Part shown: positions 43,864-49,857 of the stretch, piece by piece | Position numbering within the stretch: position 1 is the first letter of the stretch | How the letters are laid out: each line of letters begins with the position of its first letter | Assembly: GCA_947624235.1 (NCBI GenBank) | Contig: CANQJK010000005.1 | Span: 1-49,857 of the forward strand | DNA length: 49,857 bases | Reading direction: 5' to 3' | Origin: an uncultured Clostridia bacterium | Lineage (GTDB): Bacteria; Bacillota; Clostridia; Christensenellales; CAG-314 | The notes under the pieces: model-generated | What the model was told of the DNA's origin: nothing | What the model saw: only the letters and a program-made list of their open reading frames with translations | Database searches by the model: none | Made by a program: the position numbers and the translations under genes

Positions 43864-45204
43864 CTACATCACAGTGAATCCCTCGGTGTTTTCAATCACC
43901 TTGAACAACTCCGCTTCTTTGCCTGTGTGGCTGTCCACATAAACATAGTACTGTCTATCGCCCATAGACGCTTGAAACTCATAGCAAGTGAGATATTTGC
44001 CGTCCTTTTCGATGAGCGACTTGGCAACGTTGGTGATACGAAGTCCGTCGCCAAGCGATTTTTCGGCGTTATCTTGCGATACGTCCCCGAAATCGACGTC
44101 CCAATCGCGGTGGTTCATCAAATACGCCCTTGCTTCCATGCCCACGACTTCACCGTCGGTGCAATCTACGGCAACTTTGATAAGGTCGGGATACACGATA
44201 ACGTCGTCGATGACCGTTGCGCAATTGACATAGGTTACAAAGTCCTGCGTTTTGCTCACCCACACGCCCTTTACATCGTAGCCCAATTTGTTGCAAAACT
44301 CTTCGGCTATTTCGATGCACTTGTCGCAATCGGCAGACAATTCGCCGTTTGGCTCGCGGTAGGTTTCGTACTGCACTACGCGACCGTCTGCGGTGGTTAT
44401 AACGCGACCGTCCTCCAATTGGTAAATATACGTCAAGCCGTTGTTATTTATTTCTCCCTCAAAGCGCGCCTCTCCGAAAAGTTCGGATATCGCCTTTTGA
44501 ACGTCGTCGTGAGACGCTTTTGCTTTGCAGGGAAGTTTTTTGTTCTCGACGCTTTCGGAAAACGGTCCGTCGTATATGAGCTTTTCGTAAGTAAACGCGT
44601 TTTGTTCCACTTCGTTCAAACTGTCAGACAACGCGCCAACGTTTCCTATGCCGTTGCCGTTGGTTATGAACATACCGCTGTCGCTTTCGCTGTAACCTTC
44701 AAGAAAGTCGTAAAGCCTGCTTGCAACGTCGTCGAGATCCATCAGTGCCATGCGTTCCTCGGCGGAAAGTTGTTTGCCCCCGCTCAATTTGCCCAACAGA
44801 TATGTTGCGTAATCTTGCGTTTGATTGACAAACCGCTGACATGCCGCCAAATTGTCGCTGTCGGCAATGGGCAAATCTGCAAGATTTTGATTGACAGCGT
44901 TTGCGTGTATCACGACGTCCGTCAACATTTTCGTTTGGTGCGCCACGTCCTGCGAAACCGCTATCTTGCCCAAATCGGCGTCAAGATTTTTCATGCTGTC
45001 GCATGCGTTGTAGAGCGAACGTTTGTAGCCGTTTTCCTGCGAAATTTTGTAGGTGTTTTCGTCCGTCACTTGCGACATGCGCATGCGTGCTATTTTGTCA
45101 GACATCACAATGCCCAACGTCGTTGTCGTGGCAATTGCAAGCAGTGCCAATACCCCGAAAAATATCATCCAAAAGTTTTTGATAGTTTTGTTTTGTCTTA
45201 TCAC
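43864..45204 (-). CDS. ypeB: Germination protein YpeB
   Basis: YpeB is needed for SleB to be present and kept inactive in the dormant spore. The 446-residue protein has one N-terminal membrane helix (about 10-32), a helical middle region and C-terminal PepSY-type repeats (DVQKAISELFGEARFEG and later copies, ending with YYVYVDSHTGKEAELF). The start is the GTG at 45204, 8 nt after the sleB stop with GAGGTG upstream. The frame open to 45270 would overlap sleB. Adjacency to sleB is the classical arrangement. Confidence 0.93.
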   Translation of the reverse strand: MIRQNKTIKNFWMIFFGVLALLAIATTTTLGIVMSDKIARMRMSQVTDENTYKISQENGYKRSLYNACDSMKNLDADLGKIAVSQDVAHQTKMLTDVVIHANAVNQNLADLPIADSDNLAACQRFVNQTQDYATYLLGKLSGGKQLSAEERMALMDLDDVASRLYDFLEGYSESDSGMFITNGNGIGNVGALSDSLNEVEQNAFTYEKLIYDGPFSESVENKKLPCKAKASHDDVQKAISELFGEARFEGEINNNGLTYIYQLEDGRVITTADGRVVQYETYREPNGELSADCDKCIEIAEEFCNKLGYDVKGVWVSKTQDFVTYVNCATVIDDVIVYPDLIKVAVDCTDGEVVGMEARAYLMNHRDWDVDFGDVSQDNAEKSLGDGLRITNVAKSLIEKDGKYLTCYEFQASMGDRQYYVYVDSHTGKEAELFKVIENTEGFTVM

Positions 45205-45212
45205 GGTACACC

Positions 45213-45914
45213 TCACGCACAAAATATATGCTTGCCTATCGTGACAAGTTGCGGACGAGACCATATCCACTTGCTCGTTGCCGTTGCGGGGTTAAAGTAG
45301 TAGATGGCTCCGCCTGTGGGATCCCAACCGTTCATGGCGTCCTGCGCCGCACGCGTGCATTCGTCGTTGGTGCCGAGATTGATCTGCCCGTCGGATACGC
45401 AAGTAAATGCTCCCGATTGATAGATAACGCCGGAAATGCTGTTGGGGAAAGCGCTACTCTTTACCCTGTTGAGTATCACCGATGCCACCGCCACCTTGCC
45501 GGTGTAACTTTCTCCGCGTGCCTCGCCGTACACGCAACAGCTCAACAAATACAGATCGCTGTTGCTTACGTTGTTGGACGTGGTAGTTGCGCCGTCGCTT
45601 GTTGCGGACGTGAGGGAAATTCCCATTGCCTTGGCAGTTGCCTTGCCCACAATGCCGTCTGCCGTCAAACCGTTTTTGCGTTGAAAGTACTGCACGGCGC
45701 TTTTTGTCTTGGCGCCGAATATGCCGTCCACGCTACCCGTGTAGTAGCCCCAACGTTTAAGTTTGGTTTGAATTGTCTTGACTGTCGCTCCGCGCGAACC
45801 CACTTTGATCGTTGCGGCCTCTGCCGTAGTAAACGCAAGCGCGCATAGCAAAGCAGTGAGCGTGACGAAAGCCAGTGCAAAACAAATAAGTCTTATCTTT
45901 CTTGTTTGCGTCAC
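45213..45914 (-). CDS. sleB: Spore cortex-lytic enzyme SleB
   Basis: SleB is the lytic transglycosylase that breaks cortex peptidoglycan during germination. The 233-residue precursor has a signal peptide (cut near AEA, about residue 33), a peptidoglycan-binding domain (KVGSRGATVKTIQTKLKRWG, about 36-95) and the SleB catalytic domain with CVYGEARGESY, where the first glutamate is catalytic. It continues with SGVIYQSGAFTC. It starts at GTG 45914 with AGGAGG eight nt upstream. A sigma-G-type promoter precedes it, and it forms an operon with ypeB. Confidence 0.96.
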   Translation of the reverse strand: MTQTRKIRLICFALAFVTLTALLCALAFTTAEAATIKVGSRGATVKTIQTKLKRWGYYTGSVDGIFGAKTKSAVQYFQRKNGLTADGIVGKATAKAMGISLTSATSDGATTTSNNVSNSDLYLLSCCVYGEARGESYTGKVAVASVILNRVKSSAFPNSISGVIYQSGAFTCVSDGQINLGTNDECTRAAQDAMNGWDPTGGAIYYFNPATATSKWIWSRPQLVTIGKHIFCA

Positions 45915-45941
45915 ACAAATATCCTCCTAAAATTTTTTTGT

Positions 45942-45971
45942 TAGTATGAATATTTGGCGCAAACAATATTC
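45942..45971 (-). promoter_or_regulatory. Sigma-G promoter of sleB-ypeB
   Basis: On the minus strand GAATA (45967-45971), an 18-nt spacer and CATACTA (45942-45948) fit the forespore sigma-G consensus (GHATR, 18 nt, CATWHTA) at every defined position. sleB is a sigma-G gene in Bacillus. Confidence 0.8.
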
Positions 45972-45980
45972 TTTGGACAA

Positions 45981-46009
45981 AACAAAAAGCCGTCATATCA
46001 AAATGACGG
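45981..46009 (-). terminator. Terminator of the 46148-46765 gene
   Basis: CCGTCAT pairs with ATGACGG (45990-46009), followed on the minus strand by CTTTTTGTTTTG. It lies about 140 nt past the stop codon and just before the sleB promoter. Confidence 0.75.
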
Positions 46010-46147
46010 GGCATAATAAATATATTAAAGTACGCGTTTGGATAAAAAGAAAATTTGAACGGGCGATACGCGCGTCGCGCATAGCAAAACGTCTCCCGCA
46101 AGCGACGATCGTGCGTCGTTTACTGACTGCCCTGCCTTTGCAGGAGT

Positions 46148-46765
46148 TTATTGCCCCTTGTTGATCTGCATTATGCTAATAACATCCTGTTTGAGATCGA
46201 ACAGGGGTTTGAGCGTAGGATATTTGGCGACCAGTTCCTCCGTTACGTCAGGAGTTTCGCCGACGTCGCTTGCATCCACTTGCACTTCGAACATGGCAAT
46301 GTAAAAATAGGGGTGTTCGTAGGTGGCGTCCTCTCTGTTGACGGTAAGCACGATGTTGAGATAACGCTTGTCCTCCGATAGCACCAACGCTCGTCCCGTG
46401 CGATAACTTTCCACGCGGTAACCAACAATATCCTCAAAACGTATCAACGGCTTGGTGGATAAATATGTGTCGGCAATGCGCTTGCCCTCAAAGTCGATAC
46501 ACAATGTTTGCCCGTCCGCCTCGTAACGTTTATCGATATGAAATCCCTCGCGGGCAAGCATTTTGTCAAAGCTTTGTTGACGAATTTGCAAAAGCAAATA
46601 CACCAGATACACTATCAACGCGCAAATAAACAGCAAAACGATGTACGCCCACCAAGGAAGCGTTTTGCCACTGACGTTGCGGTAAATGCCGTCAAACAGC
46701 GCAATGAAAACCGCGCAACTCACAACGGAAATGACCGCGAATAGTATCAAATTGTTTTTCTTCAT
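46148..46765 (-). CDS. Membrane protein of unknown function
   Basis: The 205-residue protein has two membrane helices at about 5-25 and 37-60, and a cytosolic beta-rich domain from about 70. That domain contains DGQTLCIDFEGKRIADTYL, RFEDIVGYRVES and HPYFYIAMFEV. The RFEDIVGYRV block resembles membrane-associated domains in other short Firmicute proteins, but I do not recognise a named family. The ATG at 46765 has GGGGA nearby; the frame to 46843 extends beyond the likely promoter. It is a single-gene unit between spoIIR and sleB. Confidence 0.72.
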   Translation of the reverse strand: MKKNNLILFAVISVVSCAVFIALFDGIYRNVSGKTLPWWAYIVLLFICALIVYLVYLLLQIRQQSFDKMLAREGFHIDKRYEADGQTLCIDFEGKRIADTYLSTKPLIRFEDIVGYRVESYRTGRALVLSEDKRYLNIVLTVNREDATYEHPYFYIAMFEVQVDASDVGETPDVTEELVAKYPTLKPLFDLKQDVISIMQINKGQ

Positions 46766-46805
46766 AATTTGTCCCCAAATAAACGCGTTTGTTCGCTTGT
46801 GTAAT

Positions 46806-46814
46806 ATTGTAGCA
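46806..46814 (-). promoter_or_regulatory. Extended -10 promoter of the 46148-46765 gene
   Basis: On the minus strand TGC followed directly by TACAAT forms an extended -10 element; the -35 region is poor. The start near 46799 leaves a 34-nt leader. Confidence 0.45.
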
Positions 46815-47008
46815 CAGTCGAAAACAAAAATAAAGAGTTGCAAGATATAAATTTATTTTGACAAATTTTTTTTGCCACCAAAACCCGTTGAAAGATTGTT
46901 CGCACAAATATAACCGCCTAGGTCTGTTTGCCCGACGGTTACTCTGTTTTGGACGTTTGAAAAGGACGTTATCTGTGTTTTTGGGGATATGGGGTGGCAA
47001 AAAAGCAA

Positions 47009-47548
47009 TTATTTGACGTGCGAAGCCTTCCACTCTTCGATTATTTGCAACAGTTTCGATTTGTAAACTATTTGATTTGTGCCGTTGCTTTCTCCTCCCA
47101 CAAAGCACAGCGGAGGATACACCACGCACCACCAATTGTCGCCCTTTCCGCTTCCCAGTTCGATGATGAGCGCGTCGTAAACGCCCTGTTCCAGCGTAAG
47201 ATCCCCATAGCTTCTGTCGGGAAACTGTTCTTCGCACAACTTGGCTTTGGACGTGTAGGCAAACCCGTTGGCTTTGAGCACGCCGTCGCAAACTTCTTCG
47301 ATATGTTCAATTTGAGATTTTACCGCCTGCATTGCCTGCGATTTTGAGCGGACGTTTGCAAGATAGGGCGTCAGATAGTCCACCACGGCGCTTTTTACCT
47401 GATACTTTACGTTTTGATCGCTTTGGCTGTTGCTGTCGGCACGGATATGTATGCGCAAAAATTCCGAATTTGTCTTTTTTTGCGGGACGGCTGTTATTAT
47501 CGTAAGCAAAACGACAAGCGCAATTACACCGAAAACTATTTTTTTCAT
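47009..47548 (-). CDS. spoIIR: Stage II sporulation protein R
   Basis: SpoIIR is the forespore-secreted signal that triggers SpoIIGA to process pro-sigma-E in the mother cell. The 179-residue protein has an N-terminal hydrophobic export helix (MKKIVFGVIALVVLLTIITA) and the family core FLRIHIRADSNSQSDQNVKY, then FPDRSYGDLTLEQGVYDALII and GKGDNWWCVVYPPLCF. Length is normal. AGGTGG precedes the ATG at 47548. It lies downstream of ispE in the same direction but past the ispE terminator, so it should have its own (sigma-F) promoter, which I could not place with confidence. Confidence 0.94.
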   Translation of the reverse strand: MKKIVFGVIALVVLLTIITAVPQKKTNSEFLRIHIRADSNSQSDQNVKYQVKSAVVDYLTPYLANVRSKSQAMQAVKSQIEHIEEVCDGVLKANGFAYTSKAKLCEEQFPDRSYGDLTLEQGVYDALIIELGSGKGDNWWCVVYPPLCFVGGESNGTNQIVYKSKLLQIIEEWKASHVK

Positions 47549-47601
47549 GATCCACCTCGTTGATGTCGGTGTTATTGTTGTTGACGCTTTTGCCCTTCGA
47601 T

Positions 47602-47632
47602 AAAACAAAAACCCACGCTTATTTGCGCAGGT
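47602..47632 (-). terminator. ispE terminator overlapping its stop codon
   Basis: On the minus strand ACCTGCGC pairs with GCGTGGGT (8 bp with two G-U pairs) and is followed by a T-rich tract. The ispE TAA at 47619-47621 lies in the hairpin loop. Confidence 0.7.
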
Positions 47633-48563
47633 TTGAGATAACTTTGTCGAATCGAACCTCTTCCACTCCCCTGTCCGCCGATCGGCACAACCGCGTGTCG
47701 AAGCCGAATTTTGAAAGCAATTCGACGGCGCGAACCGCTTCGTCTTGTTCTGTAAAAGGCACGAAATACGCGCTACCGCTACCCGTCATGCAACAATTCC
47801 ATTGTTGTTTTTTTGCAAAGGCAACATAGTCCTTTGCATAGTCGTCGAGACTTTGCATTGCCTGTTGCAGATCGTTGTAAAATACAACCGCGTTGCCTTC
47901 TTGACGCTCGATGTCGCAAAAATCGCTATGCTCCGCCACAGACAATTCGAAACCGTTGCGCAACCTGTCGAACATGACGGGAGTAAAATGCTCCGTTACG
48001 CGGTACAACGAACCAACGGGCAGTTCGTCGTAAGCAGAATAGACTTGCGCCGTGCCGTAACGGACATTGAAAGTCGTCAAAGCAAAGTACAGCGGTCTGC
48101 ACAGCGTTGCAAACGTTATGTCGTCTCCCTTGCCCATCATGCGGGCAAGACCGCCGTGCAACATAAAGTTGACGTCGCTCCCGATGTCGGCGCACAGTTC
48201 GTGCGTTTTGAGGCAATGGATATCCACGCCAAACAGTTTGCACATGCAGTAAACGACCGCCGACGCGTCCGCGCTCGAACCGCCCATTCCCGCGCATAAG
48301 GGAATATGCTTTTGTATCGTGATGTCCACCCCGCAAGTGCCGAATCGATCGATAAATTTCAATGCCGAAAGGTATGCCGTGTTGCTTTCCTTTGGGATGT
48401 TCGGCGTTCCGCAAACGGTCACGCGTTTGTCGGCGCGAGGAGCAACTTCCACCTCGTCATAAATATCCACGGACGTGACAAGGCTGTCTATCGGGTGAAA
48501 TTTTCCCTCTTTGGCGCCCACGCCCAAAGTCAAATTGAGTTTTGCATACACTTTTACCTTCAT
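47619..48563 (-). CDS. ispE: 4-Diphosphocytidyl-2-C-methyl-D-erythritol kinase
   Basis: The GHMP-type kinase belongs to the MEP route to isoprenoids. The 314-residue protein begins VKVYAKLNLTLGVG, carries the GHMP ATP loop IPLCAGMGGSSADASAV, has DIGSDVNFMLHGGLARMMGKG, and ends with the MTGSGSAYFVPF glycine motif. All are standard for IspE, and length is normal. No Shine-Dalgarno is visible, and the promoter at 48570-48598 predicts a start at the ATG itself, so the transcript may be leaderless. Confidence 0.94.
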   Translation of the reverse strand: MKVKVYAKLNLTLGVGAKEGKFHPIDSLVTSVDIYDEVEVAPRADKRVTVCGTPNIPKESNTAYLSALKFIDRFGTCGVDITIQKHIPLCAGMGGSSADASAVVYCMCKLFGVDIHCLKTHELCADIGSDVNFMLHGGLARMMGKGDDITFATLCRPLYFALTTFNVRYGTAQVYSAYDELPVGSLYRVTEHFTPVMFDRLRNGFELSVAEHSDFCDIERQEGNAVVFYNDLQQAMQSLDDYAKDYVAFAKKQQWNCCMTGSGSAYFVPFTEQDEAVRAVELLSKFGFDTRLCRSADRGVEEVRFDKVISNLRK

Positions 48564-48569
48564 ACGGAT

Positions 48570-48598
48570 ATTTTACCACACAATTTGATTGCGCGCAA
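48570..48598 (-). promoter_or_regulatory. ispE promoter
   Basis: On the minus strand TTGCGC (48593-48598) and TAAAAT (48570-48575) are 17 nt apart. Seven nt further lies the A of the ispE ATG at 48563. Confidence 0.55.
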
Positions 48599-48677
48599 CT
48601 GCCCGAAACGTCACGATATGCGTTCCGATGCAAAGCACGCCACATTGTCGCGTCAAACGTTTTGGCGAAACGACGTC

Positions 48678-48715
48678 AAAAACGGCTTGAAACACCCTGT
48701 TTTCAAGTCGTTTTT
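48678..48715 (-). terminator. Terminator of the SPOCS-LysM gene (repeat family copy 3)
   Basis: A 15-bp stem (AAAAACGGCTTGAAA with TTTCAAGTCGTTTTT) ends in T residues on the minus strand. The stem and the flank GACGTC match the elements at 24025 and 26980. Confidence 0.82.
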
Positions 48716-48784
48716 GCAACAATATTCTTGGTCGCTTGTGCCGTCAACGCGACAACGTCATCGATTTAGCGTGCAAAGCGCCTG

Positions 48785-49857
48785 TCAGATCTTGTTGAAC
48801 ACCACTATTCTCGTGTCCTGCTCCAACGGACTGGTTATCTCGGGATTGACGGCGACAAGATCCTCTTCCGACATGTGCAAGCCCTTGGCAAGGCTCCACA
48901 GCGTTTCTCCCTTGTGCGCAAGACACACCTCTATTGCGGGAAGTTGCGATTTGTCAAAGGGCTGTTCTTCTCCCGCCACGATCACGGAGCAGGTGACGTC
49001 GCGCTCGCTTTCGACGGTAAAGCACAGTTCCGCCTCCGCTTGCAGTCCGCCGTTATCGCGAACGGTAAGTTCGCAAACGCATGCGGTTGCATAACTGCGA
49101 CACTGAGGCATGATGTAGTCAACGGGCAATATCTCGCAAAACGGCAGTTCTATCGCTTGGCTTTCTGTGCCCGTTTCGGTGGAATACAACACTGTCGCAT
49201 ACACCACGCCCTCCACCTGCACTCGCTTTTCGAGAGATTGCGTTTTGAGCACGGTCGCGCTTACGTTTACTGTGGTGATGGGCGTCTTGTCGGCAGGGAG
49301 AGGCAGATTTGCCGTGATCTTTTTGCGCTCGACGGTGCTTCCGCAAGGCAGTGTCGTAACGGCACTTTTGCGTTCGAAAACAAAGTCGCAATTGGCGCCG
49401 TAGGCGTCGTTGACAAGCTCGCACACGCCTATCTTTACCGCCTCAACGCGTACGTTGGCGGAAATTTCCACGCTGAATGTCGTGTTTGCCTCCTCGGAAA
49501 TATCCAAACGCACCTTTGTGTTTTTGACGGAAATGCTCAACCTCAACTGGCTGTCTGCGTCTATGGAAGAAGCGTCCAACTCCCTGTCGAACTTGAAGGG
49601 AAAGTTGTCCGTGACGATAGTTCCGTCGCTGATGTAGGTAAGACGAACGGTCGCCTCTCCCACAAGGTGCAATACGCCGTTGAGACAGGTGTATTCCGTC
49701 GTGTAGAGATCGCTCTCTGCAAGAAGCACCGTCGTGATGTTGCGCGAGGCGTTAAGTTCCTCGTCCACCACCAGCGGAATAGTCAAAATATCCGCCGATT
49801 GCAAATATTCCGTGCCAATGGCGTTGCAAAAGACATCCTCACCCCCTGCCAGATAGG
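48785..49857 (-). CDS. SPOCS (DUF3794) - LysM domain protein, 5' end outside window
   Basis: The visible part is 356 residues. Its reading frame is open through position 49857, so the start lies beyond the right edge. It contains SPOCS/DUF3794 domain sequence (about one complete copy plus parts: LDISEEANTTFSVEISANVRVEAVKIG and the related stretch ending CSVIVAGEEQPF). It ends in a LysM domain (HKGETLWSLAKGLHMSEEDLVAVNPEI). Such proteins are spore coat or engulfment-stage morphogenetic proteins that bind peptidoglycan. The gene order SPOCS-LysM, ispE, spoIIR fits a sporulation neighbourhood. The TTG at 49804 is not a likely start because homology continues upstream. Confidence 0.87.
   Translation of the reverse strand, partial: YLAGGEDVFCNAIGTEYLQSADILTIPLVVDEELNASRNITTVLLAESDLYTTEYTCLNGVLHLVGEATVRLTYISDGTIVTDNFPFKFDRELDASSIDADSQLRLSISVKNTKVRLDISEEANTTFSVEISANVRVEAVKIGVCELVNDAYGANCDFVFERKSAVTTLPCGSTVERKKITANLPLPADKTPITTVNVSATVLKTQSLEKRVQVEGVVYATVLYSTETGTESQAIELPFCEILPVDYIMPQCRSYATACVCELTVRDNGGLQAEAELCFTVESERDVTCSVIVAGEEQPFDKSQLPAIEVCLAHKGETLWSLAKGLHMSEEDLVAVNPEITSPLEQDTRIVVFNKI

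Noticed and set aside
47549..47600. Sigma-F promoter before spoIIR
   Set aside because: A GGGCAAAAGC stretch matches the -10 consensus only partly and no convincing -35 is placed correctly.

Overview
The window reads as chromosomal DNA of an uncultivated, spore-forming member of the class Clostridia. The support is a set of endospore genes (spoIIID, sleB-ypeB, spoIIR, a SPOCS-LysM coat/morphogenesis-type protein), a reverse-type rubrerythrin under a PerR-like regulator, a GlyQS-type glycyl-tRNA synthetase, Shine-Dalgarno sequences close to AGGAGG, and TTGACA-17-TATAAT type promoters. The exact lineage cannot be set from the sequence alone. There are no rRNA genes, CRISPR arrays, insertion sequences or phage genes that I can see.

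Layout. 1-5160 (minus): a DEDDh exonuclease, a eukaryotic-type hexokinase, a B12-binding-type radical SAM protein and its DUF2344 partner form one tightly packed operon, followed by the 5' half of the RNase P RNA gene, which runs off the left edge and has its own strong promoter. 5204-5991: two half-size TauE/SafE proteins. 6127-8904 (plus): a 925-residue protein with a membrane segment at each end. 9055-20497 (minus): a long co-directional run of patatin-like phospholipase, a giant lipoprotein with about 12 Ig-like repeats and a C-terminal metallo-beta-lactamase (MBL) domain, a membrane-anchored MBL paralogue, then the shikimate genes aroC, aroB, an aroA-aroE fusion, aroQ and aroK. 20606-21707 (minus): perR-like regulator, a 36-residue rubredoxin and reverse rubrerythrin. 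21809-23631 (plus): ttcA-like gene and a DUF697 membrane protein. 23681-30219: spoIIID, a DUF2804 protein, glyS, a YugP-family protein that has lost its HExxH zinc site, and tex. 30730-34195 (minus): acyltransferase with zinc ribbon, small membrane protein, MFS transporter.

34362-43729 is the most unusual part. A plus-strand operon encodes two GNAT acetyltransferases and a protein joining a TIR domain to a Rossmann methyltransferase-like domain. Past pepF, a minus-strand gene encodes a 1601-residue protein with an N-terminal TIR domain and about 40 BspA-type leucine-rich repeats broken up by six Cys/His-rich modules. It has no signal peptide. Its TIR-LRR layout recalls plant and animal immune receptors. 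Both TIR domains keep the glutamate used by TIR NADases, so a nucleotide-signalling or defence role is a reasonable hypothesis but is not shown.

43864-49857 (minus): ypeB and sleB (with a near-perfect sigma-G promoter), an unknown membrane protein, spoIIR, ispE and a 5'-truncated SPOCS-LysM gene.

Most transcription units end in clear intrinsic terminators. Three of these belong to a recognisable repeated sequence family. Several genes (ttcA, ispE, perR and possibly the patatin gene) have a promoter so close to the start codon that the mRNA would have little or no leader.
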